From: Lachnoclostridium sp. UBA1241
Lineage (GTDB): Bacteria; Bacillota; Clostridia; Lachnospirales; Lachnospiraceae
Direction of reading: 5' to 3'
Assembly: GCA_002308955.1 (NCBI GenBank)
Contig: DBWJ01000021.1
Coordinates: forward strand, 34,472-51,832
Length of the DNA stretch: 17,361 nt
A program made the position numbers and the translations under genes. Positions 6,436 to 12,150 of the stretch are shown piece after piece. Under the pieces are notes generated by a model. The model was not told the origin of the DNA. It saw only the letters and a list, made by a program, of their open reading frames with translations, and did no database searches. The number at the start of each line of letters is the position of its first letter. Position 1 is the stretch's first letter.

Positions 6436-8073
6436 ATGAACCGTAAAATTCGGACAATTATAGCCCTGCTCGGTGTCCTGCTGTGCTTCGTCACTGCAGG
6501 CACCGGGTACGGCAGCGCGAATACGCCGAAGGAGTGCGCGGACGGGATTCTTTCCTACCTCTGCGCATCCTCCTCGGTTGACTGCGCCCAAAAATGGCTG
6601 GATTCCCCCGATGAAAGCAAGTTCCAGAGACCTGTCGACTGGTACTTCCTCGGCCTATATCAGAGCGGGGAAGACTACGACCTGACGGCTTTCCGGGCGC
6701 AGTATACAGCTCACATTGCGCAAAAGGACACAAGCGCGTCCAATGCCACATGGCTGAACCACCGCCTTCTATCGTGGACCATGGGTGTGCCGCTTCCCGC
6801 GGATGAGGAAATCACAAAGCGGGTGCAGGGCGGCGACATCATGAGTCTCGTGTACGGACTGCATCTTTCGAACAACACGGGAGGGCAGTATGTCCTTCCC
6901 GCGTCGCTTCTTGAAAGGCAGTGCGCGGACGGCGGATTCAGTCTTCGCGGAGATGCCGGGGATCCGGATGTCACCGCGATGGTTTTGGAGGCGCTTGCGC
7001 CGTATTACGGGACGCAGGAAGACGTTACCGCAAGCGTTGACCGAGCTCTCGATTACCTTTCCAAAGCGCAGCTTCCTAACGGCGGCTATAAGAGCTTCGG
7101 AACGGACAACAGCGAGAGCGTAAGTCAGGTGATCATTGCCCTTTCCGCCCTCGGAATCGACTGCAGAACCGACGCCCGCTTTACGAAGGGTGCTACGTTA
7201 TTCGACTCCCTCAGCCGCTTCCGCTGTGAAAACGGCGCGTACCGCCACGCGGAGGACGGAGACCAGAGCGAGATAGCGACGGCCGAAGCATTTTGCGCCA
7301 TGGTCGCCTATGAGCGGTTTCTAACCGGTCAGGGCGCGCTATATCAGCTGACGCAGTATCGGGGAGGAACGGAGAATCCGGTCACATCGGTCCCGACCGC
7401 CACGCCTGCGCAGAACTCCGATAATCCGAATGGTGAGACGGATAAACCGGGGAATGTGACGGGCAGTCCGGAGAATGCGGTCAACTCAGACACGGCAAAG
7501 TCCGGGAAGGGTATCGACTTCCGTGTCTTTGCCGTTTTAGGGGTTTTGGTTCTTCTGTGTCTTACACTCGCTCTCCTTTATAAGTTTGAGCGGCTCACAA
7601 AGAGGAACTTCTTCTTCACCGCTTTGGTTGCGGCCGTCATAATCGCTTTTCTACTTCTCAATGACTTCGAGAGTGTCAGCAAACACTACGAAGGATACGA
7701 TGTGGAAAATCCTATCGGAACGGTGACGCTCACCATCCGCTGCGACACGGTCGCGGGCGAAGGAAATCTGCCGAAGGACGGCGTCATCCTTGCCGTTACG
7801 GAGTGCCCGATTGAAGAGGGGGATGTGGCATTTGCCGTATTGGAACGCGTCACGAAGCGGGAGCACATAGCGATGGATTACACGGGCGGCGGGACGTCCG
7901 TCTATGTCAAGGGAATCGCGGATTTGTACGAGTTTACGTACGGTGAGATGTCCGGCTGGATCTACCGGATTAACGGCGTGACAATGCCGGTCGGATGCGG
8001 CTCGGCGACCGTAAAGCCGGGCGACCGGATCGAGTTCCTGTACACAAGGATGTTAGGGGAAGATTTAGAATAA
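6436..8073 (+). CDS. Membrane-tethered transcobalamin-like protein: alpha/alpha toroid plus DUF4430 domain
   Basis: This 545-residue protein has a signal peptide (about 1-27), then an alpha/alpha-toroid domain of the prenyltransferase/squalene-cyclase type (about 30-305). Repeat signatures are CADGGFSLRGDAGDPDVTAM near 163, AQLPNGGYKSFGTDNSESVS near 211 and CENGAYRHAEDGDQSEIATA near 264. A Pro/Thr/Asn-rich linker (310-358) leads to two membrane helices (about 362-382 and 391-409) and a C-terminal DUF4430-like beta domain (about 425-543, with GEMSGWIYRINGVTMPVGCG and VKPGDRIEFLYTR). Toroid plus this beta domain is the architecture of transcobalamin and intrinsic factor. With two helices between them, both domains should face outside. 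The ribosome site is weak (GCGGAA), suggesting translational coupling to the gene 22 bases upstream. The domain calls are confident; cobalamin binding is inferred. Confidence 0.88.
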   Translation: MNRKIRTIIALLGVLLCFVTAGTGYGSANTPKECADGILSYLCASSSVDCAQKWLDSPDESKFQRPVDWYFLGLYQSGEDYDLTAFRAQYTAHIAQKDTSASNATWLNHRLLSWTMGVPLPADEEITKRVQGGDIMSLVYGLHLSNNTGGQYVLPASLLERQCADGGFSLRGDAGDPDVTAMVLEALAPYYGTQEDVTASVDRALDYLSKAQLPNGGYKSFGTDNSESVSQVIIALSALGIDCRTDARFTKGATLFDSLSRFRCENGAYRHAEDGDQSEIATAEAFCAMVAYERFLTGQGALYQLTQYRGGTENPVTSVPTATPAQNSDNPNGETDKPGNVTGSPENAVNSDTAKSGKGIDFRVFAVLGVLVLLCLTLALLYKFERLTKRNFFFTALVAAVIIAFLLLNDFESVSKHYEGYDVENPIGTVTLTIRCDTVAGEGNLPKDGVILAVTECPIEEGDVAFAVLERVTKREHIAMDYTGGGTSVYVKGIADLYEFTYGEMSGWIYRINGVTMPVGCGSATVKPGDRIEFLYTRMLGEDLE

Positions 8074-8103
8074 ATGTGGGGGGAGAAATGGCAGAACAAG
8101 TGT

Positions 8104-8133
8104 TTGACAAAGCCTGTTGAACTGTGGTATTAT
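8104..8133 (+). promoter_or_regulatory. Promoter of the antitoxin RNA
   Basis: TTGACA (8104-8109) is followed by an 18-base spacer and TATTAT (8128-8133), a near-consensus housekeeping promoter. The predicted start is near 8140. No open reading frame with a ribosome site follows before the strong terminator at 8190-8227, so the product should be a short non-coding RNA. Confidence 0.75.
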
Positions 8134-8139
8134 TGAAAA

Positions 8140-8228
8140 TGAAAAGAGGGCATCGTCGGTAGACGGTTAGCTCAAGGTTTTGTGACTATAAAAATAGCCG
8201 TATCCTTGGCAGGGGGCGGCTATTTTTG
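8140..8228 (+). ncRNA. Antitoxin sRNA convergent to the holin-like toxin gene
   Basis: A transcript of about 89 nt is predicted from the promoter just upstream to the bidirectional terminator. It contains a small CGTC-GGTA-GACG hairpin (8153-8164) and the 12-mer GACGGTTAGCTC (8162-8173), which also occurs in the 5' leader of the toxin mRNA. Its 3' part (about 8190-8228) is antisense to the end of the toxin message, covering its terminator and last codons. This matches type I systems with 3'-overlapping antisense RNAs, such as txpA/RatA and pAD1 par, although the actual pairing site cannot be seen without experiment. The 5' and 3' ends are estimates. Confidence 0.65.
8190..8227. terminator. 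Bidirectional intrinsic terminator shared by toxin and antitoxin RNAs
   Basis: AAAAATAGCCG (8190-8200) and CGGCTATTTTT (8217-8227) form a perfect 11-bp stem with a 16-base loop and A/T tracts on both sides, so it can end transcription in either direction. It would also stop read-through from the ECF operon, for which no other terminator is seen after 8073. Confidence 0.88.
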
Positions 8229-8321
8229 TGTCTTTGTAATACTCTTTCCCAGTGCAAAACCCAAGGTAAAACAGGTTATGCAAAGGCTGATTAACGCTAT
8301 AATGGACTCTAACGTTATCAT
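8220..8321 (-). CDS. Holin-like type I toxin, 33 residues
   Basis: This is a very small hydrophobic protein. It starts MITLESIIALISLC, continues as one membrane helix (about residues 5-24) and ends in a short polar, basic tail (GKSITKTQK). That pattern is typical of the putative holin-like toxin family (Fst/TxpA/BsrG-like peptides), which insert into the membrane and impair growth. The ribosome site AAAGGAGGGTG (plus-strand 8328-8338) lies 9 bases from the ATG at 8321; another in-frame ATG at 8327 would add two residues but leaves only 3 bases. A longer open frame reaching upstream to 8558 on the minus strand covers the promoter and leader and is not believed. The message ends at the shared terminator, with an antisense RNA opposite its 3' end. 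Homology is judged from sequence character and locus layout. Confidence 0.75.
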   Translation of the reverse strand: MITLESIIALISLCITCFTLGFALGKSITKTQK

Positions 8322-8366
8322 ACGCATCACCCTCCTTTCAAGTACTCTGCTTTCGCAGGTTTCAAC

Positions 8367-8407
8367 AGGAGGGACACAATGCCCTCCGAAGGGGAGAGCT
8401 AACCGTC
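8367..8407 (-). promoter_or_regulatory. Toxin mRNA 5' leader: anti-Shine-Dalgarno element and shared 12-mer
   Basis: Read on the minus strand, the toxin leader contains GACGGTTAGCTC (8407-8396), then GGAGGG (8387-8382) and CCCTCCT (8373-8367). CCCTCCT can pair either with the nearby GGAGGG or with AGGAGGG of the toxin ribosome site (8336-8330). This offers two alternative folds, one exposing and one hiding the ribosome site. Confidence 0.55.
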
Positions 8408-8418
8408 CGCCATCCATA

Positions 8419-8436
8419 GGAAAACATGCGTTTTCC
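8419..8436 (-). repeat. Perfect hairpin in the toxin mRNA leader
   Basis: GGAAAAC-ATGC-GTTTTCC is a perfect 7-bp inverted repeat with a 4-base loop. It sits between the two leader segments shared with the antitoxin RNA (8439-8450 and 8396-8407), so it looks like an insertion into, or an extension of, the small CGTC/GACG hairpin of the antitoxin RNA. Confidence 0.65.
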
Positions 8437-8456
8437 ATCGACGATACCCTACAATC

Positions 8457-8485
8457 ATTATAGCAAAAAGAGGCTCGAAAAGCAA
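8457..8485 (-). promoter_or_regulatory. Promoter of the toxin mRNA
   Basis: On the minus strand, TTGCTT (plus-strand 8480-8485) is followed by a 17-base spacer and a perfect TATAAT (plus-strand 8457-8462). Transcription should start near 8450 and yield a message of about 260 nt ending at the terminator at 8190, with a leader of about 130 nt before the toxin start. Confidence 0.75.
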
Positions 8486-8493
8486 GAGAAAAC

Positions 8494-8507
8494 CGAACAT
8501 TTGTTCT
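8494..8507. promoter_or_regulatory. LexA/DinR-like operator upstream of the toxin promoter
   Basis: CGAACATTTGTTCT contains the GAAC-N4-GTTC core of the Gram-positive SOS box (CGAAC-N4-GTTCG), with one outer base different. It lies 9 bases upstream of the toxin -35 element and about 45 bases before the -35 of the gene at 8613. Both placements are off the usual overlap with a promoter, so repression of either is possible but unproven. A chance palindrome is not excluded. Confidence 0.4.
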
Positions 8508-8551
8508 ATTCTGACAATTCGCATTTATTAAGTTTTTTCTGAAAAAATAGT

Positions 8552-8579
8552 CTGACAAATGAAGAAAATATGATATAAT
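8552..8579 (+). promoter_or_regulatory. Promoter of the ArsC-like/flavodoxin/lactate dehydrogenase group
   Basis: CTGACA (8552-8557) is followed by a 16-base spacer and a perfect TATAAT (8574-8579), about 33 bases before the start codon at 8613. It is divergent from the toxin promoter. Confidence 0.7.
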
Positions 8580-8612
8580 TAATTATCACATTTTCCGTTA
8601 TGGGGAGAGATT

Positions 8613-8954
8613 ATGAACATCCAGATATTCGGGACGAAGAAGTGCAATGAAACGAAGAAGGCGGAGCGGTTCTTTAAGGAGCGCGGAATTAAGTTCCAGT
8701 TCATCGACCTGACCGAGAAGGGGATGAGCAAGGGGGAGATGGCAGCAGTCGCGCAGGCGAACGGAGGAATTGATAATCTGATTAATCCGGACGCAAAGGA
8801 CAAGGATACGCTGGCACTGATCCGGTACCTGTCCGATGAGGACCGGCTGGCGAAGATTCTTGAGAATCAGCAGATTTTAAAGACGCCGGTTGTCAGAAAC
8901 GGGAAGCAGTCCACCATTGGCTACATGCCGGAGGTTTGGAAAAAGTGGGAGTGA
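8613..8954 (+). CDS. ArsC/Spx-family thioredoxin-fold protein
   Basis: This 113-residue protein has the ArsC/Spx fold: an N-terminal beta strand (MNIQIFGTKKC), the single catalytic-type Cys11 in GTKKCNETKKA, and the cis-Pro loop KTPVVRNGK (90-98) with Arg95. The end, TIGYMPEVWKKW, is typical of the arsenate-reductase-like group. The only cysteine is Cys11, so it lacks the Spx CxxC pair and is more like YffB/ArsC proteins, which use glutathione or another thiol. Its true substrate in such bacteria is usually unknown, and no arsenic gene is nearby. The start follows TGGGGAGAG by a few bases and is preceded by a good promoter. It is followed after 33 bases by a flavodoxin gene, suggesting a redox-linked unit. 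Confidence 0.88.
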   Translation: MNIQIFGTKKCNETKKAERFFKERGIKFQFIDLTEKGMSKGEMAAVAQANGGIDNLINPDAKDKDTLALIRYLSDEDRLAKILENQQILKTPVVRNGKQSTIGYMPEVWKKWE

Positions 8955-8987
8955 AAACTATTTAAAAAACAATAAAGGAGGGGCAGC

Positions 8988-9437
8988 ATGAAGAAACTGG
9001 TTTTGTATTTCAGCGCGGAGGGGAATACCGCGAAAGTCGCAAAGGAATTCGCGGAGCGAATCGGCGCGGAGGTGTTTGAGATTGTGCCGGAGGTGCCGTA
9101 CACAAAGGCAGATATCCGTTGGATGAACCCGCTCGCGCGGTGCAATAAGGAGAAGTTCGGCAAGAAGGATGTGCCGGTGAAGGGGCAGGTCGCGGATTTC
9201 GACGCGTACGACACGGTTTACATCGGATTCCCGATCTGGTACGGATGCGCGCCCAATGTGGTGAATACTTTCTGCGCGGCCTACGACTGGACCGGCAAGA
9301 AGATCGGTGTGTTCGCGACGTCCGGCGGCAGCGGAATCGGCAAGACCGCCGAGAAGCTCACTCCGTATGTGAAGGGCGGCGAGATTGTCTCCGCAAAGCT
9401 TGTGAAGAGTGCCGCAGAGGTGGAGGAGATTTCCTGA
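8988..9437 (+). CDS. Flavodoxin-family protein
   Basis: This 149-residue FMN-binding protein starts with a typical flavodoxin strand and phosphate loop (LVLYFSAEGNTAKVA, phosphate loop near residues 9-14). Further FMN-loop features are GFPIWYGCAPN (81-90) and ATSGGSGIGKT (110-120). It would carry electrons or reduce small molecules in the cytoplasm. It resembles the short flavodoxin_4-type proteins common in gut Firmicutes rather than classical photosynthetic or nitrogenase flavodoxins. AAAGGAGGGG precedes the ATG. The stop overlaps an AGGAGGAG sequence that serves the next small frame and the lactate dehydrogenase region. The family is certain; the partner is unknown. Confidence 0.9.
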   Translation: MKKLVLYFSAEGNTAKVAKEFAERIGAEVFEIVPEVPYTKADIRWMNPLARCNKEKFGKKDVPVKGQVADFDAYDTVYIGFPIWYGCAPNVVNTFCAAYDWTGKKIGVFATSGGSGIGKTAEKLTPYVKGGEIVSAKLVKSAAEVEEIS

Positions 9438-9448
9438 GGAGGAGCAGA

Positions 9449-9505
9449 ATGACGAAGTCATTATCATGTGCTCCGACGAAAGAACACGAGGAGAAGACAA
9501 GATGA
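9449..9505 (+). CDS. Candidate 18-residue upstream ORF coupled to D-lactate dehydrogenase
   Basis: ATG at 9449 lies 4 bases after AGGAGGAG (9437-9444), a strong ribosome site. The frame encodes MTKSLSCAPTKEHEEKTR and its TGA stop overlaps the dehydrogenase start as ATGA. The good ribosome site and exact overlap suggest a leader peptide or translational coupler. At 18 codons it may be chance, and the dehydrogenase also has its own GAGGAGAAG site. Confidence 0.4.
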   Translation: MTKSLSCAPTKEHEEKTR

Positions 9506-10554
9506 ACAAAACAGTAAAAAAGCTTCGCATCGCTTTCTTTGATGCGAAGGATTACGACAGAAACTCCTTCCTTGAGGCCAATGCTTCGGAGGAGTTTGAG
9601 ATAACCTATCTTGACGCTCGCCTGTCGACGGATACCTATAAACTGGCGGAAGGTTACGACGCAGTTTGCGTCTTCGTAAATGACGAAGTCAATGCGGAGG
9701 TAATCGACCGGCTTGCCGCTATGGGAGTTAGACTGATTGCGCTTCGGTGCGCGGGCTACAACAACGTCGACATCGAGTATGCGTACGGGAAGATTCATGT
9801 GGTGCGCGTGCCTGCATACTCGCCGTACGCCGTTGCCGAGCACGCGATGGCGCTGTTGCTGACTTCTATCCGCCGGATTCACAAGGCGTACATCCGTACG
9901 CGTGACTTCAATTTCAGCCTGAACGGACTGACCGGCTTTGATCTGCACGGAAAGACCGTCGGTGTCATCGGCACCGGTAAGATCGGACGCATTTTCATTG
10001 ACATTTGCCGTGGATTCGGCATGCACGTTATCGCTTACGACAAATTCCCGGCCGCTAATTCCGGCATCGAGTACGTCGGGCTTGACGAGCTGTGGGAGCG
10101 AAGCGACATTATCTCGTTACACTGCCCGCTGACGGATGAGAACCGTCATATGATCGGCGCGGATACGATTGCCCGAATGAAGAAGGGCGTCGTGATCATC
10201 AACACCTCCCGCGGCGCGCTGATTGACTCCGAGGCACTCCTTGAGGGCATCAAGCAGCGTCAGGTCGGCGCGGCCTGCCTCGACGTGTACGAGGAGGAAG
10301 CCGACGTGTTCTTCCATGATTACTCCGGTCACATCGTAAACGACGACACGCTTGCAAGACTGATTTCGATGCCGAATGTCATTGTGACCTCGCACCAGGC
10401 ATTTCTCACGAAAGAAGCGCTCGCGAATATCGCCGACACGACACTTGATAACGTACGGCTGTTCTTCGAAAATGACACCTGTCCTAACGAGATCTGCTAC
10501 AAATGCGCGAATCTTTCGACCTGCAAACAGACGCACGAGAAGAAATGCTTCTGA
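9502..10554 (+). CDS. ldhA: D-lactate dehydrogenase family (D-2-hydroxyacid dehydrogenase)
   Basis: This 350-residue NAD-dependent enzyme would interconvert pyruvate and D-lactate in fermentative metabolism. The catalytic domain has LRCAGYNNVDI (81-91), where Arg82 and the following loop hold the substrate in this family. The nucleotide fold has GVIGTGKIG (154-162). The catalytic set is visible: Arg237 in NTSRGALID, an acidic residue near 266 in DVYEEEAD, and His298 in TSHQAF. FFHDYSGHIVNDD (270-282) is typical of D-LDH rather than general hydroxyacid dehydrogenases. The tail after 325 is unusual, with five cysteines (327, 332, 335, 341, 349). The ATG at 9502 is preceded by GAGGAGAAG at 9488-9496; an in-frame ATG at 9466 has no ribosome site. 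D-LDH is the best call, though a related 2-hydroxyacid substrate is possible. Confidence 0.9.
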   Translation: MNKTVKKLRIAFFDAKDYDRNSFLEANASEEFEITYLDARLSTDTYKLAEGYDAVCVFVNDEVNAEVIDRLAAMGVRLIALRCAGYNNVDIEYAYGKIHVVRVPAYSPYAVAEHAMALLLTSIRRIHKAYIRTRDFNFSLNGLTGFDLHGKTVGVIGTGKIGRIFIDICRGFGMHVIAYDKFPAANSGIEYVGLDELWERSDIISLHCPLTDENRHMIGADTIARMKKGVVIINTSRGALIDSEALLEGIKQRQVGAACLDVYEEEADVFFHDYSGHIVNDDTLARLISMPNVIVTSHQAFLTKEALANIADTTLDNVRLFFENDTCPNEICYKCANLSTCKQTHEKKCF

Positions 10555-10574
10555 CGGGGGGTGTCACATTTGCC

Positions 10575-10618
10575 GCGATTTCGCAGAAAAGCCTTTGCGA
10601 TTTCGCCGAAAAGCCCCT
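10575..10618 (+). repeat. Two tandem 22-base repeats
   Basis: GCGATTTCGCAGAAAAGCCT (10575-10594, then TT) is followed directly by GCGATTTCGCCGAAAAGCCC (10597-10616, then CT), a tandem pair differing at a few bases, with GCGA starting a third unit at 10619. It lies between the lactate dehydrogenase stop and the next promoter. Function is unknown. Confidence 0.7.
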
Positions 10619-10626
10619 GCGAGTCA

Positions 10627-10655
10627 TTGACAAGACCGCGGTAAATGAATACAAT
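10627..10655 (+). promoter_or_regulatory. Promoter of the sugar-phosphate isomerase-like gene
   Basis: A perfect TTGACA (10627-10632), a 17-base spacer and TACAAT (10650-10655) lie 31 bases before the start codon at 10686. This separates the gene from the lactate dehydrogenase unit. Confidence 0.8.
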
Positions 10656-10685
10656 AGAACTATAAAATGACAGGAGGTTCTTGTT

Positions 10686-11501
10686 ATGTTGTTCGGAATG
10701 CCTACATTGATTGAGAACAAGTCGCTTGATGAGGACGTGAAGCTTTGCGAGCGCCTCGGACTGTCCTTTGTCGAGTTGAATATGAATTTTCCGGAGTACC
10801 GGATTGACCGCCTCGAGAATACGGAGCGTTTCCGCGCCGCAGCCGAGAAGGCCGGTATCTTCTATTCCATCCACATGGAAGAGTGTTTTGATATTGCGGA
10901 TTTCAATCCGCTGGTTGCGGAGGCTTATCTTGAGACGATGCGCCGCGTAATCCGCGTTGCGAAGAAGCTGTCCGAGCTGAATCCCGAGGACAGCCCGTTC
11001 ATCATCAACATGCATATGGTGCACGGAATTCACATTACTCTTCCCGATCAGAAGGTGATGCTTTACGAGAGCCGCAAGGACGAGTATCTGGAGTCGTTTA
11101 AGACATTCCGTAACCTGGTTGAGGAATGGATCGGCAACGAGAAGATCCTGATCACGATTGAGAATACCGACGGCTTCAAGCCTTATGAGACCGAAGCCAT
11201 CGCGCTTCTTCTCGAGAGCCCGAAGTTCGCGCTTACCTGGGATATCGGACATTCCAAGGCAGTCGGCGAAATCGATATGCCGTTCCTTCTTAAGAGCTGG
11301 AACCGCATCGTTCACTTCCACGTACATGACGGCCAGGACAATCCTCCGGCATGCCACCTCGGTCTCGGCGACGGCGACATTGATTTGCAGACGAGACTGG
11401 AATTCGCGCAGAAGTGCAATGCCAACTGCGTACTGGAGACCAAGACAAGTGATGCGCTTGAGCAGAGCAAGACGTGGCTGATCGGCCATAACTGGGCATA
11501 A
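10686..11501 (+). CDS. Sugar phosphate isomerase/epimerase-like TIM barrel protein
   Basis: This 271-residue protein belongs to the xylose isomerase-like/AP endonuclease 2 TIM barrel superfamily. Putative metal-binding residues sit at the ends of strands: Glu30 in FVELNM, His63 in YSIHMEE, His110 in INMHMVHG, Glu159 in ITIENTDG, Asp186 and His189 in TWDIGHS, His213 and Asp215 in FHVHDGQ, and Glu251 in CVLETKT. This set fits a divalent-metal enzyme, either a sugar or sugar-phosphate isomerase/epimerase or, less likely, a DNA-repair AP endonuclease. It has its own promoter, a CAGGAGG ribosome site and a strong terminator, so it is a single-gene unit. The fold is confident; the substrate is not known. 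Confidence 0.88.
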   Translation: MLFGMPTLIENKSLDEDVKLCERLGLSFVELNMNFPEYRIDRLENTERFRAAAEKAGIFYSIHMEECFDIADFNPLVAEAYLETMRRVIRVAKKLSELNPEDSPFIINMHMVHGIHITLPDQKVMLYESRKDEYLESFKTFRNLVEEWIGNEKILITIENTDGFKPYETEAIALLLESPKFALTWDIGHSKAVGEIDMPFLLKSWNRIVHFHVHDGQDNPPACHLGLGDGDIDLQTRLEFAQKCNANCVLETKTSDALEQSKTWLIGHNWA

Positions 11502-11532
11502 AGATCAGACCCGCACAGATTCCAAAAGATAT

Positions 11533-11564
11533 GGGCGGTTCCCGAAGAAGGGACCGCCCGTTTT
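11533..11564 (+). terminator. Intrinsic terminator after the isomerase-like gene
   Basis: GGGCGGTTCCC (11533-11543) pairs with GGGACCGCCC (11550-11559), with one bulged T and a GAAGAA loop, followed by GTTTT. It is the strongest simple terminator in the second half of the window. Confidence 0.88.
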
Positions 11565-11640
11565 AATATCCGTACGAACCGGTTTAACGAACCATTTGCG
11601 CAAAATGTAACCGAATCGCGCGGAGGTTAGAAAGGACAGT

Positions 11641-12102
11641 ATGAAGATAGTAGATTACGAAATCCGGGTTATGACGATGGAGGATTATCCGGCTGTGTAT
11701 GCCCTCTGGCAGAGCATTCACGGCTTCGGAATCCGCTCGATTGACGACTCCGAAGAGGGCGTGCGGCGCTTCCTTACGCGTAACCCGAACACAAGCATGG
11801 TGGCAGTAAGCGGCGGGAAGATTATCGGCGCGATCCTGTGCGGTCATGACGGCCGCCGCGGCACATTCTATCACGTATGCGTAAAGGAAGAGTACCGCAA
11901 GCAGGGCATCGGCAAATCCATGGCTGTCGCCTGCATGCGTGCGCTGAAGGAGGAGAAGATCAACAAGGTTACGTTGATCGCGTTCCGCACCAATGTGGTG
12001 GGAAACCAGTTCTGGAAGGGTGTGGGCTGGACCTTCCGGGAGGATCTGAATTATTATGATTTTACGCTGAATGAGGCAAATATCACGGAGTTCAACAAGT
12101 AG
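11641..12102 (+). CDS. GNAT family N-acetyltransferase
   Basis: This 153-residue protein has the GNAT layout for acetyl-CoA-dependent transfer to an amine. The N-terminal strand-helix is EIRVMTMEDYPAVYALW, the central strands are SMVAVSGGKIIGAILCG, and acetyl-CoA motif A is HVCVKEEYRKQGIGKSM, with the KQGIGK pyrophosphate loop at about 87-92. Motif B follows (TLIAFRTNVVGNQFWKGVGW). The pattern with NQFWKGVGW and a C-terminal strand ending in LNYYDFTL resembles small-molecule or protein N-acetyltransferases of unassigned substrate. AAAGGA lies just before the ATG. The terminator upstream and the gap downstream suggest an independent gene. Confidence 0.9.
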   Translation: MKIVDYEIRVMTMEDYPAVYALWQSIHGFGIRSIDDSEEGVRRFLTRNPNTSMVAVSGGKIIGAILCGHDGRRGTFYHVCVKEEYRKQGIGKSMAVACMRALKEEKINKVTLIAFRTNVVGNQFWKGVGWTFREDLNYYDFTLNEANITEFNK

Positions 12103-12150
12103 TCTCAGACACTTTGAACCGTGTGACGATAGGAACGAGAGGAAGGTTCG

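Noticed and set aside
8148..8180. tRNA-like string GGTAGACGGTTAGCTCAAGGTT.
   Set aside because: It only resembles a D-arm; no acceptor, anticodon or T-arm can be formed before the terminator.
8182..8463. A 93-residue plus-strand open frame opposite the toxin.
   Set aside because: No ribosome site at its start, no protein-like features, and it runs through the terminator and antisense to the toxin mRNA.
8220..8558. A 112-residue minus-strand open frame covering the whole toxin region.
   Set aside because: Only its last 33-35 codons follow a ribosome site and look like a protein; the upstream part covers the toxin promoter and leader.
9409..9501. Longer N-terminus for lactate dehydrogenase.
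   Set aside because: It would overlap the flavodoxin gene, and the extra residues do not belong to the D-LDH fold; 9502 has a ribosome site.
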